From Ptychodera flava (lineage: Eukaryota > Hemichordata > Enteropneusta > Ptychoderidae): a stretch of 64,000 bases of DNA. A program made the translations under genes and the position numbers. Under the pieces are notes generated by a model. It did no database searches. It was not told where the DNA came from and saw only the letters and a program-made list of their open reading frames with translations. The stretch spans positions 223,479 through 287,478 of the forward strand of contig NW_027248284.1 in assembly GCF_041260155.1 (NCBI RefSeq), in the 5' to 3' direction. Positions 23,557 to 40,486 of this stretch are shown here, one piece after another; position 1 is the stretch's first letter, and the number at the start of each line of letters is the position of its first letter.

Positions 23557-25952
23557 TATGTTATATGGTGGAGGCCGTATAACACCGGAAACACACAAGA
23601 CCTGTACGTACGCACGGCTAGGTTACACCCAGCCTGCCACACAGAGATCAGTATAGAAGGTATCGATACCGTGGACGAAAACGACAATCGCCGCGCTGTC
23701 TCAAAAAAATCGCAACACATAGAAGACTAGGGGACTAACAGTTACCATGGATTTTGAATTCTGGCATATGAGAACAATCAAATATTAGAGAAAAAAGATG
23801 GGGTCACCATACTTGATCTTATGCAAGTGTACGATGAAAAGTCAGTTTTTCTGAAATCACTTAAAATCAATATATAAAACCATTCATTTCAAGTTCATGC
23901 AGTAAATTAAATTTTCACATCTCATTGTACCAATAACACAAAGTTAAACTCTGAACAGTAAAGACTCTAATTTAAATGGAAAAATGCGTGACTAAATGGA
24001 AACTTTTATTTGTTATTAAATTTGCCATTATTAGAACCAAAATTTCAAAAGGAAATTCAAAGTCACAATAAAACGTAGATACAAAAGCTCATACTGTAAC
24101 CACTATCCAACCATATAGTATTGTTTACCATACAGTATTGTTTATTTTGGATGGGTATCATGACAAGGTTTCCACTTAGATATCTGACAGGGCAGAATTT
24201 GAAAGTACAGGAGAACAGTCAGGAGGCTGGGGGGCAGTGTCAGAGGAGTTGTACCCTCTCGTGTTGAAAATTTGAGAGATTGATGTGTGCAATAATGCAG
24301 TCTGGTGCAATATGAGAGATGTTATCAATTTGTGTAAAACTGTTAGAACAACCCACAGGGGAAAAGTGTGAGAGGCGTGTCCCCTCTGCCACGTCGGAAA
24401 TTTTGAGAAATTAATGAGTTCAATGATGCAGTCTGGTGTAATATTAGGTGTTTTCTATTTGTTTTTACTGAGTAAAACTGTCAGAACACCCCAGGGGGAG
24501 AGGAAGTGACAGGGGGTCGCATTAAGAATTTTGAGAAATTGATGAAATGGTGCAATCTGAGAGGTATTTCAATTCATTTTGTACCAAAAATTGAGCAACC
24601 CCCTTCTTTCTCTCCAATTTTGAACAACCTCCTTGTAGCTTTCAATTTTTGAGTGACTACCCTCACATTCCTCTGACCCCCCCCCAGGCCCTTATGTTAA
24701 ATTACTCTAAAAGACCCATAAAAATATTCTTGATGGCCTTAGAACTAAATTTGTGAACAACATGTACAGTAAAAGTGGTCAACTTTGATGCAGTCTTGCT
24801 GATGCATTTTATGGGGCTTGAACTCACAATATCTACAATACTAATTCGCCTAGCTTAGCAGTCATTAAAACCCCTATAAATAGGCGTTTCAACTAGCAGC
24901 GGCCTGGTGGCTCATGTAGCTGTACTGTGATAATATTCAAGAGAATCCATAGGATAGCTAGGTGTGTGCCTCAATCAGACAAAACAACAGTTAGCAATAA
25001 TAACAACTGTAATAAATATCAATTTCTGCAAGTCATTTAAAAATATACCACCAAGGGCACAGTATTGCTCCTATCTGACAAACAAAAAGAGGTATTCCTA
25101 TTTCCACTTATTCACTCAAAATACTATTGTGTTTGCAAAGAGTTTGAACTTTCAATTTCCATGGGCAGAATTCCGTTTTAACAGCCACTTTTCAATTTTG
25201 TAGATCAACAGTAAAAATTTGATGGTCCTTGCTTGAAATGTTAAGATTTACTCAGAGTTATACACAGATGAGCCAAGAATACAATGTGCAATATACACAC
25301 CAAATAAACTGGTGAGAAGGAAACCTCCAACAGGTCAATTAGCTTTCGAATGTAGGACGTCAGAGAAAAATTGAAAGATTTTAATAACTTCCTAGTTGTA
25401 TGACTAGTATGTGTAACATTAAATGTGAAAACTTCTTGGTTTCAGATAAAAATGTGCAACTATATTTTGATAATTACTGCAAGCAAAATATATTGTAAGT
25501 CAACATTGTCTACTGCAAGTTCGAAGTTGTAATCAAAAGCAGGCAACCACTGGTAATTGGTCTATGATAACTGATGAATTCGAACCTTGGAAGGAGTAAA
25601 TATATGCAGTGTACTGATCAAAAAACAATATGGTGTCAGAGGGATAGGTCGTCAACATTAATATCGTTGTTTATTCTGTTTGTGTGGTGAAGTGACCTGA
25701 TAGTATCATTCATCACTCATCTTATTCAAACTACACATGATTTCACTCGGCTGCCTTCATCTTTGTGAAGATTTACTTAATTAAGTGATACCATGACAGG
25801 TTTTTTAAGACAGCGCGGCGATTGTCGTTTTCGTCCACGGTATCGATACCTTTTATACTGATCTCTGTGTGGCAGGCTGGGTGTAACCTAGCCGTGCGTA
25901 CGTACAGGTCTTGTGTGTTTCCGGTGTTATACGGCCTCCACCATATAACATA

Positions 25953-26082
25953 GCAGGCCCACGGAACGTTTCGTCGATCGTCGTCGGATGGGAAGTGACT
26001 GACACTGTGAGGCCGAAGACCGAACCTCGGTCTTAGTCACTTCCCATCCGACGACGATCTACGAAACGTGCCGTGGGCCTGT
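25953..26082. repeat. long hairpin within the right foldback arm
   Basis: Same palindrome as in the left arm (GGCCCACGG...CCGTGGGCC). A second palindrome, gtgtaatagcttagctattacac with flanking cgctcggctag/ctagccgagcg, follows at 26118-26170. Confidence 0.85.
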
Positions 26083-26449
26083 ACCATATAACGCCGAGAA
26101 CACACGGTACACAGACCTGTACGCTCGGCTAGGTGTAATAGCTTAGCTATTACACCTAGCCGAGCGTACAGGCCACTAAAGGCTACCCAACACAGCCCAG
26201 TTCCGCCGCCGAAAATAATCGATTTTTAATCCAAAATTGTGGTCGAACTCAGTTTTCGAGCACGAACAACTATTCTAGATACGCGATGTGCTGAGCTGCG
26301 CTTTAAAACTTTCGCAAAGCCCGTTTTTCTATCTCTATGCGAGGGAACAGACCGTATCATCTGCGCCATTGTGAATGTGCAATGATTTCTGGGTAGGGTT
26401 CAAATGCAGGTCAAATAATGAGTTCAGATAATAAAGGAGGTCAGATAAT

Positions 26450-27130
26450 TGAAAGCCAAGAGAATGTCAAGACAATGTCGTAATCATGACCAAATAATCG
26501 CATAAGAAAGACCAAATAATGACATAAAAATGACCAAATCACCAAATAATGGAATAATAATGATAAGATAAGTTCTAAATCAAGACATCAATGCCGAATA
26601 ATGGCAAAAGAACCGAATTAACATAATAATGTCAAGACAATATCAAGAGAATGTCAAGACAATGTCGTAATCATGACCAAATAATTGCATAAGAAAGACC
26701 AAATAATGACATAAAAATGACCAAATCACCAAATAATGGAATAATAATGATAAGATAAGTTCTAAATCAAGACATCAATGCCGAATAATGGCAAAAGAAC
26801 CGAATTAACATAATAATGTCAAGACAATATCAAGAGAATGTCAAGACAATGTCGTAATCATGACCAAATAATTGCATAAGAAAGACCAAATAATGACATA
26901 AAAATGACCAAATCACCAAATAATGGAATAATAATGATAAGATAAGTTCTAAATCAAGACATCAATGCCGAATAATGGCAAAAGAACCGAATTAACATAA
27001 TAATGTCAAGACAATATCAAGAGAATATCGAGACAATGTCGTAATCATGACCAAATAATTGCATAAGAAAGACCAAATAATGACATAAAAATGACCAAAT
27101 CACCAAATAATGGCATAATAATGATGAATA
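26450..27130. repeat. ~186-bp tandem array, right foldback arm
   Basis: The unit marker accaaatcaccaaataatgg occurs near 26533, 26720, 26906 and 27098. It is the inverse complement of the left-arm array, with more copies and near-identity between copies, which points to recent amplification or gene conversion. Confidence 0.85.
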
Positions 27131-27361
27131 AGTTCCAAATCAAGACATCAATGCTGAATAATGTCAAAACAACCGAATTACCAAATAAGTTCATAATCAT
27201 GTCAAAATAATATCCATATAATGATCAAATAATTGCAAAATAATGGCCAAATACTGATATAATTATCATTAAATCACCAAAACAATGGAATAATAATAAT
27301 GAGATAAGTATAAATAAAGTTTTCAAGATAATTTTGGCGGTGTTCTCACCCCATAAATCGG

Positions 27362-31980
<4,619 letters not shown>

Positions 31981-31984
31981 CAGT

Positions 31985-32550
31985 GCAAAGGGGGCGTAAC
32001 TCACTTTTTCAACGACAATGAATATGAGGGGAATCGAGGTTTTTAATATCCTCTAATTCTAGATACAATTTGTTTGTAATTAATGGTTTTATTGGTAAAG
32101 GGTAATTTCAAAGATATATGTCAGAAATGAATATTATAACTATGAAATCATTTTTATGTCAATTGAAAAGTGGAGTTACGACTGTCTTGTAATAGCATTT
32201 TTAGCAAAAAAAATCATCATGAGTTACGCCCTTTATAGGACGTAACTCATCATAATATTTTACTTCCTTTATGCACAGGTTGATTTTCTGTTTTTGATAA
32301 AATATTCATCAATAGCATCCTCATTATAAGATGTTTTTAAATATTTCCTGTCCAAAACAGACGTAAGTACGGAGTTCCGCCCTTGGTGTACTGACTTTCT
32401 CTTGCAATAGGGGCGTAACTCAAGTTACGTCCCGATGGCAATATGAGCCATATTGACATTTTTGCTCCAAATTTTCACAAAAGATGCATTTCACATACCT
32501 AAACAAAAATATATCAAAACTATTTTTTAATAAAACATGAGTTATGCCGT
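31985..32550. repeat. cluster of GGGCGTAACTCA-type motifs, some palindromic
   Basis: GGCGTAACTCA and its inverse TGAGTTACGCC recur at about 31991, 32168 (partial), 32221, 32241, 32410, 32418 and 32536. Two pairs are arranged as inverted repeats (gagttacgccctttataggacgtaactc and ggcgtaactcaagttacgtcc). No ORF. Nature unknown: perhaps a degenerate MITE or a binding-site cluster. Confidence 0.5.
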
Positions 32551-34970
32551 CTTTCACTGTTCCATCGAAATGGCCACTGTATGTTTTCTTTGCATGAAAC
32601 ACGACCGAAACTAGTTTGGGATGATTTGATAGTAAAGTAATGTCTGTTTCAGCTGCAAATGTAAACTCATCTGCTTTTTTTTAAGTAACTCACTTGTTTT
32701 TGATAATTTGTAATATTGCAACATTTCAGCTATAGGGCACCTAATACTTTTGAGAATTTTGAAAAATGTGAAAATCAAATTATCCAACATTAGTTCCAAT
32801 CGTGTTATGACTAAAAGTGACATGATCGTGCTATGCAGAATTGCAAGCATCATGGTCATCATGGGCATCTTAACCTTGAACTATGCACTTTAATGTCAAC
32901 CTGATGAATAACGACTGCGATAGAGGACATGACCGGTACAACAGGCAGCAGTTAGTGGCCTAAAGTAAAACCGAATTCCGACATCGTCGAAGAAAATATG
33001 TCATGCTGCAACACATGTGACAGTGATAACAGAGTGTGCTGAAAATTAATATCTATACGTATTCATTCAAAAAAAATCACTTGACACACATTGATTGTCC
33101 ATCTCGTCTATGATAAAAAGATGTATACTGCCGTGGCGATGCATATGTGTTTTAGCTTTGGGCAATCATGATTAAAGTAATGGCTTGATCGCCTAATTTT
33201 TATGATTATCTTGAAGGCCAGAAAGTATTGACCTGAAACAACTTTAGCCGCAACGGCCACTCAGCTTTGAAACGTTCAGAAACCTTGTCCGCCGATTTTA
33301 GGGCAGTCACATATCAGAGATATAATGAATTGTCTTTGCAAGGTTGACAAGTGATGATAAGTCAGAACTCTTGTAGAATGCTTCAAATAATTAAATTGCC
33401 CATTAGGTAGATTAACGTTCAGAGTATGCAGCGACGTTTCAGAGAGTTATAATGTTCCTGGCACTTGTATCTTCACTGCCGCTCAACGTTGATTCGGTAA
33501 GATTATCATCAGCTATAACAGGGCTGAATTTGAGGTGCTGACTGGCGGAAAACATTAAGTTACAATGAATTGGAGGGCAGAGGGTAGTGATTAAAGACGT
33601 TGACAAAATTATATTCAGCGGGTCACGAACATTCAATATGACATGTACGATTATATTTTAACATGTGCGGATTTGTATTTCGATTGAAACGAAAATTAAT
33701 TTGACCCTCCAAGTAATGGTTACTGAAAACACTACAACCGTAAGTTGAGTCAAGGTTTCAGACAATCGCATATATTTGATGGGAGCCATCAGAGTCAAGG
33801 TTGCGCAAATAATACCTTTGGTGCTTATGTTCGTCATATAGAGCAAAATCGAAGGTTTGATTGAGCCTGTTGAGTTCACTTCGCAAAATCCTTGTCACCG
33901 ATCATGCTGCCTTGAAAACTGTCAACGCCCTTTCTCATCGAACTAGCAACACTTAGGATACGCCAACAGAAGACCTTTCTCAAACATACGTGTTGCTCTG
34001 GAATTATAACTACGACAACGTTCCAACAAGTTCTTACACTCAGTGATATATACTCAAATACGTCTACAGAGAAATACACTTTGTCTCCTCAATCTCTAAT
34101 TCAAGGACTCCACCACGTCAGAACAAGTGTACTTACCATACAAATAACATGTTTCTCGTTTGTAAAGTCAAGGGTAATATGAAATCAATCCAGAATCAGC
34201 AGTTAAGAGTAATTATTACAATGACCTGTCTGTATGTTGGTTAATTTTGACAAAAAATGCAGAAAATAAGACAATCACAAATTTCTACAGACAATATATA
34301 TTTTAGAGTTGTTGCATTGTGGCATCATACCCTGAATTTCCACTGGAGGTTCAAGGGCAAGGAACCTGTGCAGAAGATGTGTTAGGGAGTCCCGATTCCT
34401 TATGGACTTGATCCAAGTCTGTGGGCATATAAATATCAATACACAATCAGCTGAAGGAATGATCTACAACAGAATGCAGCTGTGGTGTTAGTGCTATGCT
34501 GTTATGTAGACCGTGTTGTTAACGCATTGGCTAGGCCAGTAAATAACTGCTGCTGAGAAAAGCCGAGCTCAGAGGGAGCGAGTCACAAAAGATGAATTGG
34601 TAGGAAATGGAGAAGGGTGGTAGGAAACAATATATAACAATTTATAACACACTAAGAAAGAGAGTATCAAACAAGTTAAAGTCGACCTGGCATGAAAAGG
34701 TGATGAAATCGTCAATAAACCTACAATGTCTGTTTAGTTTTTATCAAATTTGCTGGTATAATATCATCTAATATCAAGGTTTGACCAAATGGCGAGACTG
34801 GGACAGAGACTTTGATGAAAACATATTCTTTTCTAGTATTTTTAGACTGGGCCATACGATCTCACCGCACAATTATTATTTTTTTTATATACCAAGGTTC
34901 CTCTTTAGAGTCAAAGTTGTCAGCCAAATGTAACCATGTTAACCTGCCCCAAATGAAGTAAATGTGACAT
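32551..34970. other. gene-poor spacer
   Basis: No gene recognised. The segment ctgcaaatgtaaactcatctgctttt at 32653 is shared, with few changes, with 19141-19166, indicating a dispersed repeat. Confidence 0.45.
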
Positions 34971-34979
34971 ATTATTCAC

Positions 34980-35230
34980 TCTGGATCGGCAGCATCTTCA
35001 TTATTTTCTTTCCAAACACATGTATGAGGGATTACGTGTATGTGCATGCACCAGAATGAGCTTATCCATATATGCACACATATGTCTATCCTGAAACCTT
35101 TAGTAAAAGATGATCATTATGACAATAGAAACAGGACCACCACTCAATGGTGAATATGTACACAAATACGAGTGTTTTATCACGACAGAAAATATTGAAC
35201 AATTCAACACTTTACCATGGTGATACTATA
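34980..35230. repeat. diverged direct duplication, copy 1
   Basis: Shares an ordered series of phrases (cacatgtatgaggga...tgagcttaycca/g.tgtat...cactcaatggtgaa.atg...gttcaac.attcaacac) with copy 2 about 560 bp downstream. Non-coding. Confidence 0.5.
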
Positions 35231-35529
35231 ATCAAGTGATTACACAGAAAGCAAAATATTTTCTTTCACGAATGGGTGGAATCGTAATCAACGCTAGAGC
35301 TTTGATCATACTATGTCTATAGGGAGACCGAGTGATGAATGTTAATCTGCATAAGTTATTATGAACAATTAGCTAAATCAAAATACAAATTTAAGTATGA
35401 TTTTCACCGCAGTTGAAGGTTCATAGTATTCAATAATGCTCCGCAACTAGTCAAAGTTGACACAAAATTTCACCATGCTTTACCCGCCACGACGAAAAAT
35501 GTCAAATCAGTCATTCTGTTCTCATTGTG

Positions 35530-35800
35530 CAATAGAAGCACATCTATCGTTCTCTTTCCTACATATGTATGGAGCGATAACTTGTATTTTTTATCAACAG
35601 GATGAGCTTACCGATGTATACGTTCATGTGTCTGCTTTGAAAGCTGTAGAAATCTAAAACCTTAATGACAACAACGACACAGGTGAGGTGTGTGACTTTA
35701 AAACACTCAATGGTGAACATGAGAATAATTAAAAGTGTTTTCAATTTATCACAACTGGAAATGTTCAACTATTCAACACCCCGCCCCGGTGAAAGTAATG
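35530..35800. repeat. diverged direct duplication, copy 2
   Basis: Second copy of the same order of phrases (tacatatgtatggagcgata...gatgagcttaccgatgtat...cactcaatggtgaacatg...attcaacacc). Confidence 0.5.
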
Positions 35801-38800
35801 CATAAGTCGCATACTTGTGTACCAATGTTAAACTTACAGGAATCCTTTGTTCATGGATAAACATGAATGAAATTATAAACAAAGGTTGGAATTTGTATAC
35901 TATGTCCACATGAAAAAGCGGGTTGCGGTAACACTGCATCTGCTTCTGCGCAATAATGAGCACAAATTTCTGTTAGGCTGTCCCTTTCAGCATGAATGAC
36001 ACTCAAAAGAAATTAAAGAGTTAATGACCACATTTTCGGTATTAATGTTCATTACTTTTATCGCTCTGCATCCCACAATATGCTGGGATACATAACACTC
36101 TACTCGGCAACTCAATCTCCAAATGCAATTTTAGTATTCGAGAGGATAGTTTAGAAAGAACATGCAGAAAATGTAAGCAATCATATTGATGTTTTTAAGC
36201 ATTCTAGGATACACGCATTCTGCTTGTCAACATAATCTGTAAACTTGTTCACCACCATGTAAGTGTTAAAAAGTGAAATTCAAAAAAGAACAAACTTGAT
36301 TTTTGGAATAGAAAATAACATGCAGTACGTAAACAAAACGAAAATATTAAAGAAAGATAAGGGTTACATTTATTTCCCCTTTCAGGTAGAATGCACCTCG
36401 GAAAAAAGGTAGTCGGACTCCCAAACTTTTGGCCTATTATGTGCCCTCAACGGTCTTTCTAAAAAGCTACGCCCACCGAGCCAGCCATGATGTAGCGTAG
36501 CGGAATTCGCCGGATCGCTGAGTTGAGCTTTGCCCAGCTCAACTGCTGAGGGCGGTATTATGGTCTGAGGTGAAGCCAGCGAGCGGCTGTCGGAGTACAT
36601 CCTAATCAAGATGTTAATCTGTGTAATATACATTCCTATTGGCACACTGCATACTTTTTTGAAAATATTTCCGAGAATCGTTATAATATCCGGCCGGTAA
36701 TACTGTGCTCTTGACCTCCGCCGGTCAGGGTTGGTTTAATAAGGCGATCGATTGCCGAAAGAAATTGAGTCAATAAATCAGTCATACGAAATTGGACGAT
36801 CATTGAGAGAGAGGGTGCGTGGTTTGGATACAAGTTTGGATGGGGAGAGGGGAGAAACGGAGAAAGGCACGGCCATGATCATACATACAATGGGAGAGAG
36901 GGGGAGAGGGAGAGAGAGCACGCGGGCAGACATAAAGAGGGAGACGGTTAGTGCCAGTGACAAAAAATATTCTGTCAATTTCAGTTTTACTTTTTTTACA
37001 CACTCTTTTCTATGCTGAGATATTTCAAACATATTAAAACAACATACCAGAAATCTCAAGCAGATTTTAATTTCACATCGAAAAGTAAAAGCTTTGATCA
37101 AGGAAAAACGTTACAATGAAGTTTAAATAAAAAGTAAAAACGCCGTGAAAAGTATTAAACCATCACTTCCGTCAACAGTCGACAATGCTAATTAACATCA
37201 AAATGTTTTTTTTTTGAATAAAACTATATTGTTTTATTTTATTTTGAAAAGATTCATCTTACAAATTACAATTAGGAGAAATATCTCTTCACGAACGCAG
37301 TCCTCGTTGTGAATTTGAGTTTGTTACACGTTCAAGGTGATGGCATTCACGGGCAGTGTTCACACCATTAGATACTAGCATAGTTCCATATTATCATTGC
37401 TGAAAATTTCTCGAACTGTCCATGTTCGTGTGTGACCTACACACAATGCATTGCAATGCCGTTCAGGTTGACAGGCATGTGTCAGTCATTAATAAATGGT
37501 ATGGGGCGACATAGATGCTCAAGCTTGAAGAGTCATCAGTAGTAAAGAAGATTTCCTACAATAATTTTATTCAATAATCGTCACTCATCGCGCCCACTGG
37601 TTAACCGAGTGACCGGTAGCGAAACACAACTGACCCACTAATGGTTTAAGTCGGTACAATGAGAAGTCAACTGTGTGTGATAAATGTTATGTTAGGTGAA
37701 GACATAGACCACAATACTACGACTATGTTGACCCTCTCCTTTATTTTCGTTCAATGTTTAGTCTTTGTTGTCACACAACCGCAACACTTGTATGTCGATT
37801 TCCATTAGGTAATACAGTGTTAAACGAAATGTACGCGTATTCCGAAATAAATCTCATTGTCTCTTCCACACAAACCAGGACTTCAGTACATGAATACATT
37901 ACTTTTGTCACGTTTTGCTTTGTTTTGTTTTGTTTTTGTTTTTTTTTGACTTGCTTGTTTTTCCTTTCCCTTTCTTGTCTTCATTATTGACATCTGCCAT
38001 TAATGAGTGTCGCACTAAATGTTAATACTGACACATTGAGAGCACAAGTTATTGAGTTGGTTTTGGAATCTATTGAAGTACGCTTCAGAAGCGGTATCTT
38101 TGTTACTAGAATGCTGAGTACAGTTCTTGAATTATTACTTACGTACCACAGTTCACTTGTGATAATGCCAGTGTACAGCAGTGTGAATACCGAAAACATT
38201 GTGCCATGACCTTGTGGTAATGAGCACACATAACCGGGAATATTTTCCATATTTAGGAACCATTATTTTTGTAAGCAAAACAAAATTTGTCGTCCACGAG
38301 AGTAGGAAATAACTTTTTAGCATGGACAATTACGCGGACGATAACTAGGGAAAGCTTACTATCTAGCGAGACGGTAATAGCAGCACAGGATGTTTTTTCC
38401 GTAGTTCATTCACACTGCGATTGCAACGAAAGACTTTGGTAAGAACTGTTCCACAAGAGGCTTTGACATGTAAATAAGCAAACTACACACTATCCAACCA
38501 GGAGCGGGGATGCAGCGCAGTCGACCAATGAGAATTTAATGAAATCATCGTACGCAAAACCTGATTAGAAGAATAAGAAATCGATATCCCGTCCAAGTTT
38601 AGTCGACGAAATGTGGCGTTCAAGGAATAGTCTGTTTGTTTTTGTTTTGTTTTGTTTTGTTTTGTTTTGTTGTTTTTTTCAGTTGTGTTATATGTAATGA
38701 CAAAACAAGACAGTGAGTATAGGCACTTTGTACACAAGTTATTTGCATTCGTGTTTGCTGTGCATTGTTGTCCCCGCTCTTGATAACTCGAGCCAGCACT

Positions 38801-39493
38801 TCCATAGAATATACAGCACTCCCCAAGACTTAGGAGGAGCTCATGTTTAAGGAGATCGGCCCTACACATGCTTGTTGATGTTACCACTTGTCATGTTGTT
38901 GATGTAGCAAGAGGAAGTAGTTCTAATAGTCGTTGCACACATTACACCACAAATATATCGGACAACTGTGTGTCATTTTTTTCATTCTTTTCTGTTGTTT
39001 ATTTCCATTTTTAGGTGCACACTGATTTTTTATGTTTCTGTTTGATTATTCATTATGCTTGGTTTGAAAACTCTTTGGCCTCTCGGACAGTTTGCCATGA
39101 TAAAACTGATGCAACTTGAAATAAAGGTAGCGTGAAATATATTTTTCGCCAGATTTAGTGAGTTCGTTTTTCTCAAGAATCAACTAAACGTTAACCATGC
39201 CGTCACATCATCCCATAACTCTGAAGGTATCGTGCCGTTCACGATTCTCTGTTGAAGGAGCAATTTCAGCGAAGGGACACGTTATCCCATTGTGAAAAAG
39301 ACGAACTGGTATATGAAGAATATATGAATACATAATTCATAATGTAAATAAATGTGGTCATTACTTGAAATCAAAACGAAATCGCTAAAAAGTAATATGG
39401 AAACATTTTATTTTACATTCCTAAGGAAGACAAAGAGAGCATCAGGTAACATCCATAGTATGATTGTCTCTGAACAAATACAGGAATCCAAAC
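35801..39493. other. gene-poor spacer left of the Polinton
   Basis: Contains AG-rich and T-rich simple tracts (36800-36950; 37915-37970; TTTTG repeats at 38640-38680) and the second member of the repeat family noted at 27552 (36386 onward). No gene recognised. Confidence 0.45.
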
Positions 39494-39499
39494 GCAAGC
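39494..39499. repeat. left target-site duplication GCAAGC
   Basis: GCAAGC immediately before the Polinton terminus AGTAGTAATAGG; identical to 60089-60094. Six bp is the diagnostic Polinton length. Confidence 0.92.
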
Positions 39500-40155
39500 A
39501 GTAGTAATAGGTGGCACCGTAACGGGCGGATTTTGGCAGGAGGTTCAGTGAGGCACAGTGAGGCACAGTGAGGTTTCAGTGAGGCAAAGTGAGGTTTCAG
39601 TGAGGCAAAGTGAGGTTTCAGTGAGGCAAAGTGAGGTTTCAGTGAGGCAAAGTGAGGTTTCAGTGAGGCACAGTGAGGTTTCAGTGAGGCACCAATGTTA
39701 TAGACACCCCTTGCTTGTTGGGACCCCCTAGCCCAGTCAAAATTAACAGTTCTCGAATTTTGGCAGGAGGTTCAGTGAGGTTGAGGGGGGCTTTGGCAGG
39801 AGATGTATTGGAGAGTCGTAGGTGCCGATGTTTACCTCCCCCCCCCCGACACACCTGTTGTGTTGGACCCCCTAGCCCAATCAAAATTAATAGTTATTGA
39901 TTGTTTGGCAGGAGGTTCAGTGAGGTTCGCGAGGCTTTGGCAGGAGGTGTATTGAAGAACCACAGGTGCCGGCATTTTGGCCCCCCCTCCCCCCACTCGC
40001 AACTATTTATTTTGGACCCCTTAGCTCAGTCAAAATTTGTAGTTTGTGAATTTTGGCAGGAGGTTCAGTGAGGTTCCGTGAGGTTCTGTGGATTTCGGCT
40101 GATATCACCTGCAGTGAGGAGCTGCAGGCTCTAATATTTTGACCCCCTAACTCAT
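39500..40155 (+). repeat. left Polinton TIR with 21-bp tandem repeats
   Basis: Begins AGTAGTAATAGGTGGCACCG, then an array of a 21-bp unit GTTTCAGTGAGGCAAAGTGAG (about 39556-39690). Next come blocks beginning ttttggcaggaggttcagtgagg, seen at about 39532, 39760, 39905 and 40052. Relative to the right TIR it has two extra blocks of about 130-150 bp, each containing a C-run or G-run. Confidence 0.92.
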
Positions 40156-40295
40156 TTGAAATCAGTGGTATGGCTCCAATTTTTTAGATTCATCTCTTTT
40201 GTCCGTTACTTGATGACTTGGAGTGATGAGGTAGATATCGACACCCTAAGTCTGCGAAAATTTTTCATATGGCTGAGATATTGAAGGACACATTG

Positions 40296-40422
40296 ATTGG
40301 CTGGTTTAAATACTGCAAAGCATCATGGGATGATTAACAGTCTTCCTCTGATTGGCGTATTTAAATCTAAGATATTTGATTGGTCCATTTGAAGTTATGC
40401 AAATGAGGACACTCTTTAAAAG
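40296..40422 (+). promoter_or_regulatory. CCAAT/octamer/TATA-like promoter of the WW-PC4 gene
   Basis: Three ATTGG boxes (inverse CCAAT) lie at 40296, 40351 and 40379. They are followed by a perfect octamer ATGCAAAT (40397-40404) and a TATA-like TTTAAAAG (40415-40422), 65 bp before the start codon. The order and spacing fit a Pol II promoter just inside the left TIR. Confidence 0.6.
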
Positions 40423-40486
40423 AGATCAGGGCCACTCAGGGCCTCATTCGAGCTCTGACCTTTGACAAGTGCAGACGCATACAGCT

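Larger units (their letters stand above)
21874..27355. mobile_element. 5.48-kb foldback-type DNA transposon with long complex arms
   Basis: The termini are TATGGGGTGAGAACACCGCC and its exact inverse, flanked by a 6-bp duplication AATCGG. The left arm runs to about 23710 and the right arm begins about 25803; the inner border TATCGATACC...GCCGCGCTGTC is shared. Each arm contains an AT-rich array of units of about 186 bp, a GC-rich segment, and its own internal hairpin. The arms differ in length because the left one carries a nested MITE (22880-23350) and the repeat copy number differs. The 2.1-kb centre (23710-25800) is AT-rich with no recognisable transposase, so the element is non-autonomous. 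The superfamily is unknown to me. Confidence 0.8.

Noticed and set aside
36382..36645. 87-codon - strand frame
   Set aside because: It lies in a dispersed repeat related to 27552-27740 and has no domain features.
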